The notes below the pieces were generated by a model, which was not told where the DNA came from, did not search any database, and was given only the letters and a program-made list of their open reading frames with translations. Both the position numbers and the translations under genes were made by a program. Below, piece by piece: positions 1 through 7,933 of a stretch of 41,153 bases of DNA (its first letter is position 1; each line of letters starts with the position of its first letter). Source of the stretch: Deltaproteobacteria bacterium (GTDB lineage Bacteria; Desulfobacterota; DSM-4660; Desulfatiglandales; HGW-15); NCBI GenBank assembly GCA_019310525.1, contig JAFDEE010000026.1, positions 1 through 41,153 of the forward strand. The letters are read 5' to 3'.

Positions 1-1
1 C

Positions 2-64
2 ACCCAGGAAGAGAAGGAAGAGATCCTCACCGCGGTGCGGGAATTCCAGGAGGATCCGTCCTGA
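2..64 (+). CDS. 3' end of an upstream gene (partial, unidentified)
   Basis: An open frame enters from the left window edge and stops at TGA 62-64. The 20 visible codons are Glu-rich and look like an amphipathic C-terminal helix, ending in EDPS. Nothing identifies the family. It is listed because the frame has ordinary coding character, but a stretch this short could also be a chance open frame. Confidence 0.4.
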   Translation, partial: TQEEKEEILTAVREFQEDPS

Positions 65-158
65 CGACGAGCTGGGCCGGGAAGATCGAACGACGCTCCA
101 GGAAGGTGAAACGCCTTACAGGAGGGTTGGACGGCCGTCTCCCAAGGTTCGAAATCTA

Positions 159-187
159 TTGACAAAGGACCCGCGGCAACGCATAAG
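159..187 (+). promoter_or_regulatory. putative sigma-70 promoter of lepA-hemW
   Basis: A perfect TTGACA (-35) at 159-164 is followed after 17 nt by CATAAG (182-187, 4 of 6 matches to the -10). It lies about 40 nt upstream of lepA, with no gene in between, so it would drive the lepA-hemW unit. The call rests on consensus and position only. Confidence 0.5.
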
Positions 188-229
188 AAAACTTTTGTTG
201 GATTCCAAACCTATTGGGATGTTTTCTTC

Positions 230-2026
230 ATGGCTGCCATAAGAAATTTCAGCATCATCGCCCACATTGATCACGGTAAATCAACCCTGGCCGATCGGCT
301 GATCCAGCATGCAGGGCTTGTCAGTGAGAGGGAATTCCGCGACCAGATCCTGGATACCATGGATCTGGAGCGAGAAAGAGGAATCACCATCAAGAGCCAG
401 ACCGTCACACTCCCTTACCGAGCACGAGACGGCAGGGAATACGCCTTGAACCTCATCGACACCCCCGGGCATGTGGACTTTTCTTACGAAGTGAGCCGGG
501 CTCTCGCCTCCTGCGAGGGGGTCCTGCTCCTCGTGGACGCATCCCAGGGGGTGCAGGCCCAGACCCTCGCCAACCTTTACATGGCTATGGAGCAAGACCT
601 GATCATCATCCCGGTGATAAACAAGATCGATCTGCCTTCCGCCGACGTGGAGCGGGTAATGGAGCAGATCGAAAACGAGCTGGACCTGGATCCCGAGTGG
701 GTTGTGAAATGTTCGGCCAAGGAAGGTACGGGAATCGAGGAGGTCTTCGAGGCCATCATCCATCGCATTCCCCCTCCATCCGGAAACAAGGAGGACCCAC
801 TTCGGGCCCTTGTCTTCGACGCCTATTACGACCCCTTCCGCGGGACCATCGTCAGCTGCAGGATATTCGACGGATCGGTCCGAGCGGGGGATACAATCCG
901 CCTTATGGCCAAAAAAGCTGTTTACCGGGTGGAAGAGGTCGGAATCTACCGGATCAGGCGGGAACCCGTTCAGAGCCTCGAGGCCGGTCAGGTGGGCTAT
1001 ATCATCGCCGGGATCAAAAACATCAGCGACACCCGGGTCGGTGATACGGTGACCCTTGACTCCGCCCCCGCCCCGGAACCACTTTCCGGGTTCAGGGAGG
1101 TCAAGCCCGTAGTCTTTTCCTCCATCTATCCCATATCCTCCGACGATTATCAGGATCTGGCCGAGGCCCTTGAAAAGTACGTGCTCAACGATGCGGCCCT
1201 CACCTACCAGAAAGACGCTTCCGCCGCCCTTGGCCAGGGTTTCCGTTGCGGCTTCCTCGGGTTGCTTCACCTCGAGATCGTGCAGCAGCGGCTCGAGAGG
1301 GAATTCAACCAGGCCTTTCTCATGACGGTACCGAGCGTGCAGTACCGGTTCACCCTCCAGGACGGAACCACCCTCACGGTGGACAATCCCCAGTATTACC
1401 CGGATCCTGCGCAAATCAAGCAATCTGCCGAACCCTTTATCCGGGCTTCCATCCTCATACCGGAACGGTACATGGGAGCGGTCATGAAGCTCTGCATGGA
1501 ACGGCGCGGCGTGAATTCCCGTTTTACCTACCCCACCCCAGGAAGGATCGAGATCACCCTGGACATGCCCTTGGCCGAGGTCATCGTTGACTTCTACGAC
1601 AAGCTCAAGACAGTCACCCAGGGCTACGGTTCCTTTGACTACGAGTTGATCGGATACCGGGAGAGCGACCTTGTAAAGCTCGATATCCTTGTCAACGGAG
1701 AAAAGGTGGATGCCCTCTCCATGATCGTCCATCGGGATCGTGCCAGGGAATGGGGAGTGAAGGCCTGCGAGCGCCTCAAAAAGGAGATTCCACGGCACCA
1801 GTTCAAGATCGCCATCCAGGGGGCCATCGGCGGGAAAATCATCTCCCGCTCCACCATCCATCCCTTTCGAAAGGACGTGACCGCCAAGTGTTACGGTGGA
1901 GATATCACGCGGAAACGAAAGCTGCTGGAAAAGCAGAAGAGAGGGAAAAAGCGCATGAAAATGGTGGGTTCCGTCATGATTCCCCAGAAGGCCTTCGTTG
2001 CAGTACTGAGGTCCGCTGATGAGTGA
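230..2026 (+). CDS. lepA: Elongation factor 4 (LepA) GTPase
   Basis: LepA/EF4 is a ribosome-associated translational GTPase that helps stalled or mistranslocated ribosomes and assists 30S biogenesis. The 598 residues match the usual family length. The G motifs are all visible near the N-terminus: AHIDHGKST (about residues 11-19), the RGITIKSQT switch, DTPGH, NKID and SAKEGTG. The protein ends in the characteristic basic LepA C-terminal domain. The start gives the canonical AAIRNFSIIAHIDHGKS beginning, although the ribosome binding site before it is weak. The last 8 nt overlap hemW, an arrangement often seen in bacteria and consistent with translational coupling. Confidence 0.97.
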   Translation: MAAIRNFSIIAHIDHGKSTLADRLIQHAGLVSEREFRDQILDTMDLERERGITIKSQTVTLPYRARDGREYALNLIDTPGHVDFSYEVSRALASCEGVLLLVDASQGVQAQTLANLYMAMEQDLIIIPVINKIDLPSADVERVMEQIENELDLDPEWVVKCSAKEGTGIEEVFEAIIHRIPPPSGNKEDPLRALVFDAYYDPFRGTIVSCRIFDGSVRAGDTIRLMAKKAVYRVEEVGIYRIRREPVQSLEAGQVGYIIAGIKNISDTRVGDTVTLDSAPAPEPLSGFREVKPVVFSSIYPISSDDYQDLAEALEKYVLNDAALTYQKDASAALGQGFRCGFLGLLHLEIVQQRLEREFNQAFLMTVPSVQYRFTLQDGTTLTVDNPQYYPDPAQIKQSAEPFIRASILIPERYMGAVMKLCMERRGVNSRFTYPTPGRIEITLDMPLAEVIVDFYDKLKTVTQGYGSFDYELIGYRESDLVKLDILVNGEKVDALSMIVHRDRAREWGVKACERLKKEIPRHQFKIAIQGAIGGKIISRSTIHPFRKDVTAKCYGGDITRKRKLLEKQKRGKKRMKMVGSVMIPQKAFVAVLRSADE

Positions 2027-3137
2027 AGGCACCCGCCCGGGGCTTTACGTCCACGTTCCCTTTTGCAAGAGTAAGTGCCCTTACTGCGATTTTTATTCCG
2101 TGACCTCTCCTTCCCGGGTCTCCGAATGGCTGGAGGCCCTTGAAAAGGAAGTCCGAATCTACCGGGAGCACTTTCCATTATTCGATTCCCTATACTTTGG
2201 GGGTGGGACCCCCAGCCTCCTGGAACCCGGGGAATTGAAGGACCTGCTCTCCCTCCTCTTCAACAATTTCTCCTTTTCCCCGGATGCCGAGTTCACCCTG
2301 GAGGCCAACCCGGACGATGTGACGGCCTCCAAGGCGGACCTATTCCTGGACCTGGGGTTAAACCGGATCAGCCTGGGCGCCCAGTCCTTTATTGATCGGG
2401 AACTCCGGCTGCTTGGAAGGAGACACACGGCTTCTCAAACGGAAAGGGCGGTGGAACACCTGGCCCGGGCAGGGTTTAAACGAATCGGCATTGACCTCAT
2501 TTACGGCCTCCCCGGGCAGGGGGAATCCGACTGGTTGGAAAGCTTAGACCAGGCCCTTTCCCTGGACCCCGACCATGTCTCCTGTTACCAGCTCACCTTG
2601 GCGGGCGGCACTCCCTTCGAAGCCCTGATGAAGCGGGGCCGAATCCGCCCCCCAAGCGAGGCGAAGGCAAGAAGACTTTTCCTTATCGCATCGGATCACC
2701 TCGAAAAAAGGGGGTACGTCCATTACGAGGTCTCCAATTATGCCAGGAATCTCCGCTCCGTTTGCCGTCACAACCTGAAATACTGGCGACGCGGGCCCTA
2801 CCTGGGGCTCGGGCCTTCGGCCCATTCCTTTTCCGGGGGCGAACGGTGGTGGAACCACAGGTCACTCGGGAAATACGTTCGTGACCTCTCTACGGGAAGG
2901 CCGCCGGTCGAAGGGCAGGAGAAATTGAGCCCGGAACAACATCGTATGGAGGCCCTTCTCCTGGGGTTCAGAACCCTTGAAGGTGTTGACCTGTCCCTTG
3001 TTGACCTCTCCCCCAATGCAGGGAAAATCATCGCGGAATTGTGCCGTTCGGAACTGATCCGACGTGATGGTGGGAAGATCGTCCCCACCCGAAAAGGTTT
3101 TCTGGTTGCAGACAGTCTTCCCCTGCTCTTTTGCTGA
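2019..3137 (+). CDS. hemW: HemW, radical-SAM heme chaperone (HemN-like)
   Basis: The 372-aa product carries the HemN-type radical SAM motif HVPFCKSKCPYC (Cys16, Cys20, Cys23), which binds the 4Fe-4S cluster with S-adenosylmethionine. It is followed by the GGGTPS motif and a HemN C-terminal region. Short HemN homologues next to lepA are usually HemW, a heme-binding chaperone that delivers heme to respiratory proteins, rather than the oxygen-independent coproporphyrinogen dehydrogenase, which is about 80 residues longer. The ATG overlaps the end of lepA, with TGAGGT as a plausible Shine-Dalgarno sequence. HemW is the preferred call over HemN because of length and neighbourhood. Confidence 0.88.
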   Translation: MSEGTRPGLYVHVPFCKSKCPYCDFYSVTSPSRVSEWLEALEKEVRIYREHFPLFDSLYFGGGTPSLLEPGELKDLLSLLFNNFSFSPDAEFTLEANPDDVTASKADLFLDLGLNRISLGAQSFIDRELRLLGRRHTASQTERAVEHLARAGFKRIGIDLIYGLPGQGESDWLESLDQALSLDPDHVSCYQLTLAGGTPFEALMKRGRIRPPSEAKARRLFLIASDHLEKRGYVHYEVSNYARNLRSVCRHNLKYWRRGPYLGLGPSAHSFSGGERWWNHRSLGKYVRDLSTGRPPVEGQEKLSPEQHRMEALLLGFRTLEGVDLSLVDLSPNAGKIIAELCRSELIRRDGGKIVPTRKGFLVADSLPLLFC

Positions 3138-3247
3138 ACCCCGGGAAAGATCCCTTTCCGTGGTCTCCTTGCCCCCTGGACCCTTTTGTGGGAAAATGGA
3201 TCGATTTAAACAGTGGGAGATCATTTCAAACCCGAGTGGAGCCATCA

Positions 3248-3757
3248 ATGAATACCACTTCCACCACCGATCTTCCCAGTGAGGAAGAACTCAAAGAAAG
3301 GGCGGCCGACCTCATCCGCAGCCAGAGCACCATGACCCTGGCCACAGCCCTCGAAAACAAGGCCTGGGCGGCTCCGGTCTACTATGTGGATATCGATTTC
3401 CTCTTCTATTTCTTCTCTTCCCCCTCCTCCCGGCATATCCTGGAAGCCCTCGAGAGCAAAACGGCCTCCGCCGCAGTGTTTCACCCCTCCGACAAATGGA
3501 AGGACATCCAGGGGATACAGATGTCGGGGAGCATTAAACCCGTCGGACCGGGCTGGGAGGCGGCAAAGGCCCTTCGGGCCTATCTCAGGAAATTCCCCTT
3601 TACTGGAGATTTCTTCGGGAAGAAAAAAATCCTGGATCTTCAAGATTTCTCCAAGACGTTCAGGGTAAAGCTCTACCGGTTTAGACCGACGCGCTTGCTG
3701 TATATGGACAATCGAATCCAGTTCGGGTTCAGGGCGGAGATCCCCCTTTCTCCCTGA
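3248..3757 (+). CDS. Pyridoxamine-5'-phosphate-oxidase-like flavoprotein
   Basis: The 169-aa protein has the layout of the PNPOx-like split-barrel family: an N-terminal helix, the TMTLATALENKAWAAPVYYV strand pair, the FYFFSSPSSRH strand-turn and a basic C-terminal segment (FRPTRLLYMDN). Such proteins usually bind FMN, F420 or heme; the substrate cannot be told from sequence. An in-frame upstream codon at 3131 would add 39 residues without family character. The ATG at 3248 has GAGTGGAG just before it and was chosen. It stands about 110 nt after hemW on the same strand and may be cotranscribed. Confidence 0.75.
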   Translation: MNTTSTTDLPSEEELKERAADLIRSQSTMTLATALENKAWAAPVYYVDIDFLFYFFSSPSSRHILEALESKTASAAVFHPSDKWKDIQGIQMSGSIKPVGPGWEAAKALRAYLRKFPFTGDFFGKKKILDLQDFSKTFRVKLYRFRPTRLLYMDNRIQFGFRAEIPLSP

Positions 3758-3867
3758 GGATTCTCTATCGCCGTTTCCGGCCCTCCTCAGCGCCCCCGGT
3801 TGCTGACCCCGGAAGATCGTTAAAAAAACCAACAAGTACAGCGTTTTCAAAAAAGGGAGGTTCATAG

Positions 3868-4614
3868 ATGAAAATCACTCTTGGCACAGACCACGCAGGA
3901 TTTCAATACAAGGAGAAGATCAAGGAGTTTCTCCAGGAACAAGGACACCAAGTCAAAGACTTCGGGACCTTTTCCCCTGAACCCGTGGACTATCCTCTCT
4001 TTGTACGCCCCGCGGCCCAATCGGTCGCCGCCGGGGAATCGGAGAGGGGGATCGTTTTCGGCGGCTCGGGCAACGGGGAGGCCATCGTCGCAAATCGGAT
4101 TCCTGGGATCCGCTGCACCCTTTGCTGGGACCTGGAAACGGCCCGCCTGGCCAGACGGCACAATGACGCCAACGTTCTCTCCCTGGGAGCCCGCCTGATC
4201 TCCCTGGAATCGGCTGTCGAGATCGTGAGGACATGGCTCTCCACCCCTTTCGATGGAGGACGGCATTTGAGGAGGATTCGTTTGATCGACCCGCAAAAGG
4301 GTGTGAATGTCCCGTCCCCTTCAACGGACTCCTCAGCCCCATTGTTTCCAAGCTCCAAACCGCGGGGAGAAGCTCCTCCATCGGCTAAGTACGACGTCAT
4401 GATCGCCTTTCGATACCTCAAGTATTTCGAGGGAAATCAAACCCTTGAGTTCCGCCTCGATCCCAATCTAAAGACTCCATCGGTGATCCACGTACCTTCC
4501 GAGGAAAGGTGGAAAAAAGAGCTGCCCGAATGGGCAAGGGACCGAAGGGACGAAATCCTTGAACGCCTCAAAAAGAAGTGCTCCCACATGGAGTGCATCT
4601 GGGAGGAATATTGA
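3868..4614 (+). CDS. rpiB: RpiB/LacA-type sugar-phosphate isomerase fused to a C-terminal domain
   Basis: Residues 1 to about 142 form a complete RpiB domain, which interconverts ribose-5-phosphate and ribulose-5-phosphate. TDHAG (Asp8, His9), GSGNGE ending in Glu71, and the RRHNDAN loop are all present. GSGNGE is the actinobacterial-type active site, in which Glu replaces the catalytic Cys of the E. coli enzyme. A Ser/Pro-rich linker (about 143-172) leads to an extra domain (about 173-248) with YFEGNQTLEFRLD, VPSEERW and a basic helix ending in IWEEY. Ordinary RpiB is about 150 residues, so this is a fusion; the added domain is not one I can name. GGGAGG precedes the ATG. Confidence 0.88.
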   Translation: MKITLGTDHAGFQYKEKIKEFLQEQGHQVKDFGTFSPEPVDYPLFVRPAAQSVAAGESERGIVFGGSGNGEAIVANRIPGIRCTLCWDLETARLARRHNDANVLSLGARLISLESAVEIVRTWLSTPFDGGRHLRRIRLIDPQKGVNVPSPSTDSSAPLFPSSKPRGEAPPSAKYDVMIAFRYLKYFEGNQTLEFRLDPNLKTPSVIHVPSEERWKKELPEWARDRRDEILERLKKKCSHMECIWEEY

Positions 4615-4688
4615 ATCTTCTCTCCTCTATTTCGTCTCTTTCCATACCCTCCCCCTGGGACCGATCCTGCCCAGAGTCAAGGAGTTTC

Positions 4689-4717
4689 GGCCGCACCCGG
4701 GGCCCTGGGTGGGGGCC
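4689..4717. other. hairpin in the rpiB / XRE-cupin intergenic region
   Basis: GGCC-g-CACCC, an 8-nt loop, then GGGTG-gg-GGCC can form an imperfect GC-rich stem about 75 nt after rpiB. No T-tract follows directly (a T6 occurs some 35 nt later), so it is not a textbook terminator, but it may slow or end rpiB transcription. Confidence 0.3.
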
Positions 4718-4787
4718 ATCTCCTCCAGACTCGGTTTTCATACTCTCCGCTTTTTTATGGGCATTGTTTGATGACAGCAAAAATAAA

Positions 4788-4818
4788 GTTTGACATTGCC
4801 AAACACAAGGAGTATCCT
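4788..4818 (+). promoter_or_regulatory. promoter and overlapping dyad before the XRE-cupin operon
   Basis: Consensus TTGACA (4790-4795), a 17-nt spacer and TATCCT (4813-4818) make a good sigma-70 promoter about 55 nt upstream of the regulator gene. GTTTG (4788-4792) and CAAAC (4800-4804) form an inverted repeat with a 7-nt gap straddling the -35. This is a natural place for autorepression by the XRE protein encoded directly downstream. The promoter is fairly well supported; the operator role is inference. Confidence 0.55.
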
Positions 4819-4874
4819 GATTTTATTCCACCGGGTTTTCCTTTCTCAACGACCTGGTATACCTGGAAACGGCC

Positions 4875-5465
4875 ATGGACATTCACGCAGAAGTCAAGGC
4901 CCTCAATCTCGGAAGCCAGATACGGCAAATCCGTCTGGGCAAGCAATTGACGCTACAGGACATCTCCAACGTCACCGGACTATCCAAGCCCTTTCTTTCA
5001 CAGATCGAGAACAATCTCGTTGTTCCTCCCATCGCCACCCTCCTGAAGATCTCCAAAGCCCTTGGTGTCAGTATCAGCCGCTTTTTCCAAGGTGCACCAT
5101 CTCCCGAACGCATTGCCTTGGTGCGGCGCGGGGAACGAAAGAAGTTTTCCCGCCCATCCCCCAAAAGCGCGGATCGAACCGGCTACCGATACGAGTCCCT
5201 GGCCCACCCCATGGCCGAGAAACACATGGAGCCCTTTCTGGTGGAAATCGAACCCAGGGATGAAAAGGATCTGGTCTTTTACAACCATGCGGGGGAAGAA
5301 TTTCTTTACGTGCTTGAAGGAAAGACGGAATTCAGGGCCGCCGATCGGGTGATTGTCATCGAACCCGGCGACAGTCTCTACTTTCACTCTGATATTCCCC
5401 ATGCCTTGAGGGGGTTGAACGGAAAGAAGTCAATCGTTCTTGCCGTAGTTTTCTCTCCCAGGTAA
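4875..5465 (+). CDS. XRE-family regulator with C-terminal cupin sensor domain
   Basis: The 196-aa protein has an N-terminal HTH_3 domain (about residues 12-70, with LGSQIRQIRLGKQLTLQDISNVTGLS and LSQIENN). A cupin barrel follows (about 115-190, with GEEFLYVLEG and PGDSLYFHSDIPH). XRE-cupin proteins are usually local repressors or activators that sense a small metabolite or metal through the cupin. The gene heads the 2-oxoacid oxidoreductase operon, only 47 nt before the gamma subunit, so it probably controls that operon in response to its substrate or a precursor. The start fits the HTH alignment but has only a weak ribosome binding site. Confidence 0.88.
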   Translation: MDIHAEVKALNLGSQIRQIRLGKQLTLQDISNVTGLSKPFLSQIENNLVVPPIATLLKISKALGVSISRFFQGAPSPERIALVRRGERKKFSRPSPKSADRTGYRYESLAHPMAEKHMEPFLVEIEPRDEKDLVFYNHAGEEFLYVLEGKTEFRAADRVIVIEPGDSLYFHSDIPHALRGLNGKKSIVLAVVFSPR

Positions 5466-5512
5466 GGACGGCAGGCGGCCGGTATCCGCCGCCAGGAAAA
5501 GGAGAGTTTTCC

Positions 5513-6073
5513 ATGGAAGAGATCAGATTCCACGGACGAGGCGGCCAGGGGGCGGTCATCGGATCCGAAGTCCTCGCCCACGCTTTCTTCATCGAAGGGA
5601 AATACGTCCAGGCCTTCCCAGCCTTTGGTGTGGAACGTAGGGGTGCTCCGGTCACGGCCTTTTGCCGTGTGGATGAGCGACCCATTCATCTTCGGAACCA
5701 GATCTACACGCCTGATCACATCGTGATTCTCGATCCCACCCTGATCGAAAACAGCGGGGTGACCGAAGGCCTGAAGCAAAACGGCACTGTCCTGATCAAC
5801 GGTAAAAGGCCCCCCGCCGATTACGGAAAGATGCTCCCGCCCGGTTTCAGGATCTATGTGGTTGACGCGGCCTCCATCGCGGTACGATTCCGGCTCGGTT
5901 CCCCCTCCAACCCTATCGTGAATACCGCAATTCTCGGGGCATTTTCCAGGGCCACGGGACTCCTGAAGCTCGAATCCGTAAAGGAAGCAATCAGGGAATA
6001 CGTCCCTGCGAAAACGGAAGAAAATGTCCAGGCCGCCCGGGCCGCCTTTGATCAGGTCATTCGGGCCGAGTAA
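5513..6073 (+). CDS. porG: 2-oxoacid:acceptor oxidoreductase, gamma subunit
   Basis: The 186-aa protein shows the gamma-subunit signature: IRFHGRGGQGAV near the N-terminus, then QAFPAFGVERRGAPV. In pyruvate and related 2-oxoacid:ferredoxin oxidoreductases this domain contributes to the interface that handles CoA and the thiamine-bound intermediate. It is the first structural gene of a gamma, delta-fusion, alpha, beta operon. AAGGAGAG is well placed before the ATG. The substrate (pyruvate, a branched-chain or aromatic 2-oxoacid, or phenylglyoxylate) cannot be read from this subunit. Confidence 0.9.
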   Translation: MEEIRFHGRGGQGAVIGSEVLAHAFFIEGKYVQAFPAFGVERRGAPVTAFCRVDERPIHLRNQIYTPDHIVILDPTLIENSGVTEGLKQNGTVLINGKRPPADYGKMLPPGFRIYVVDAASIAVRFRLGSPSNPIVNTAILGAFSRATGLLKLESVKEAIREYVPAKTEENVQAARAAFDQVIRAE

Positions 6074-6091
6074 ACCCCTGCAGCGGAGGCG

Positions 6092-7933
6092 ATGACTCCT
6101 ATGGAAACGAAAAAACGGAGTGAGCTGGCTAAACCCTTTGTGCTCGAGAGCTGGCGCGGCTTTCCGCCCATGAATACCTCCAAAGGGACCATGCTCCACA
6201 ATCTAACCGGTAACTGGCGCTACCTGAAACCCCTCTATGAGGACAAGACCCCGCCTTGCCAGGATGCCTGCCCTGCCGGGAACGACATCGAGGGGTGGAT
6301 CAGGCTCCTCCAGGACGGAGAATACGAGAGGGCTTACCGGCACCTGAAAAGGGAGCAGCCCTTTCCATCCCTTCTCGGCCGCGTCTGCTTCACTTTTTGC
6401 GAAAAGGCCTGCAACCGCCAATACTTGGACGAGTCCGTGAGTATCCGGGAACTGGAGCGTTTCGTCGGGGACCAAGGCCTGAAAGAAATGCCGCCCCCTG
6501 ATCTTCCCCAACCCAACGGAAAGAACCTCGCCGTAGTCGGATCAGGGCCGGCCGGAATGTCCGCCGCCTATTTCGCAAGGCTTCTCGGTTTCGAGGTGAC
6601 CCTTTTCGAGGCCCTGCCCGTCCTGGGAGGCATTCTACGCGTCGGCATTCCCGCATACCGACTTCCCAGAAACGTTTTAGAGACTGAATTCCAAGGCCTG
6701 AAGAACATGGGCATCGACTTGAGGCCCGGCACCCGCATCGGAAAGGATATCGGAGTCAAGGAATTGGGGGAGACCTTCGATTATGTCTTCTTGGCATCCG
6801 GGGTTCACCAGTCCCTGAAATTAGCCCCTTCTGGAGAAGAGGAATGCCGCGAGATCATGAGTGCCCTTTCATTTCTTAAAAAAGTCGCCCTGGGGGAACC
6901 ACCCCCCATTGGAAAGAACACGGTCGTTGTGGGGGGCGGCAACACGGCCATCGATGCGGCGAGAACAGCCCTCCGGTTGGGATCCAAAGTTACGATCCTC
7001 TATCGCCGGTCCCGTGCCGAGATGCCCGCTCACCCTTCCGAGATACAGGAGGCCGAGGAAGAAGGCGTTTCCTTCAGATTCCTGGCCGCACCCGAAAAAA
7101 TCCTTCTGAACGATCAGGGGACCCTCACCGGGCTTCTCTGCACCGAGATGGTTCTCGGCCCACCCGACGAGAGCGGCAGGAGACGACCGGAGAAAAAAGA
7201 AGGCGCTCTTTTTGAAATTCCGGCAGACACCCTTCTTACGGCTGTCGGGGAAAAGGCCGATTTACATTACCTGGAGGGAATGCCCTCCGCTGAGGGTCGA
7301 ATCCTTACAGTTGGTGAAGACCTCCGCCTCAGAGGACCGGCCCCCTTGGAAAGGGCCAAATGGTTTGCCGGAGGAGACATCATCGACATCCCCCACACGG
7401 TGATCCATGCCGTGGGCTCCGGAAAGCGGGCCGCCATCGCCATGGACTGCGACCGGAAGGGGATCGATTTCTCAACCGTTCGTGATGAGATCACCATTGG
7501 ATCGGGTCCGGCCCTGAGTTTTTCCGCTTACATGGGCCTGGCCCCCATCCGTCCGGTTCGCCGCAATCTTCGGGAGGTCGTGGATTCCTCCAAGATGATT
7601 TTCGACTACTTCGGCAAGGCGCCCCGCAAGGCGGAAGAGATCCTGGAACCCTCCGCGAGAAGGACCTCCTTCGCCCCGTACAGGGAAACCTTCACAGGGG
7701 ATGAAGCCCGCAGGGAAGGAGATCGATGCCTTCATTGCGGCCGCTGCACTGAGTGCGACAACTGTCTCGTCTTCTGCCCCGACATGTCGGTGCTTCCCAG
7801 GGGACGGGACGAATTCGGTTATCTTTTTGATTACGATTACTGCAAAGGCTGCGGCATTTGTTATACGGAGTGCCCGCGCCATGCCATCACCATGGTCGAA
7901 GAGGAGACCCCTGTACCGGAGGTAAAGAATTGA
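6092..7933 (+). CDS. GltD-like NAD(P)H:FAD oxidoreductase fused to ferredoxin-like delta subunit
   Basis: This 613-aa fusion probably carries electrons from the 2-oxoacid oxidoreductase to NAD(P)+. The N-terminus has a delta-subunit-like stretch (SWRGFPP, GNWRYLKP) and a GltD-type Fe-S region with Cys56, Cys60 and GRVCFTFCEKAC. Next come an FAD Rossmann motif (VVGSGPAGMSAAY, about 150) and an NAD(P) motif (GGGNTAIDAARTALRLG, followed by YRRSRAEMPA). The C-terminal 70 residues hold a Cys-rich ferredoxin module: CLHCGRCTECDNCLVFCP, then CKGCGICYTECP. Such a module is known as a separate NAD(P)H subunit in phenylglyoxylate and 2-oxoglutarate oxidoreductases of aromatic degraders. ATG 6092 and ATG 6101 are both possible starts; GGAGG at 6085 sits very close to the first. 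The stop overlaps the next start. Confidence 0.85.
   Translation: MTPMETKKRSELAKPFVLESWRGFPPMNTSKGTMLHNLTGNWRYLKPLYEDKTPPCQDACPAGNDIEGWIRLLQDGEYERAYRHLKREQPFPSLLGRVCFTFCEKACNRQYLDESVSIRELERFVGDQGLKEMPPPDLPQPNGKNLAVVGSGPAGMSAAYFARLLGFEVTLFEALPVLGGILRVGIPAYRLPRNVLETEFQGLKNMGIDLRPGTRIGKDIGVKELGETFDYVFLASGVHQSLKLAPSGEEECREIMSALSFLKKVALGEPPPIGKNTVVVGGGNTAIDAARTALRLGSKVTILYRRSRAEMPAHPSEIQEAEEEGVSFRFLAAPEKILLNDQGTLTGLLCTEMVLGPPDESGRRRPEKKEGALFEIPADTLLTAVGEKADLHYLEGMPSAEGRILTVGEDLRLRGPAPLERAKWFAGGDIIDIPHTVIHAVGSGKRAAIAMDCDRKGIDFSTVRDEITIGSGPALSFSAYMGLAPIRPVRRNLREVVDSSKMIFDYFGKAPRKAEEILEPSARRTSFAPYRETFTGDEARREGDRCLHCGRCTECDNCLVFCPDMSVLPRGRDEFGYLFDYDYCKGCGICYTECPRHAITMVEEETPVPEVKN

Noticed and set aside
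281-2032. Very long open frame on the minus strand opposite lepA
   Set aside because: It mirrors the codon pattern of lepA in a GC-rich genome, shows no family motifs and would overlap a certain gene completely.
3754-3790. CTGAGGA/TCCTCAG hairpin after the PNPOx-like gene as a terminator
   Set aside because: The 7-bp stem has a 23-nt loop and no T-tract; too weak to list.
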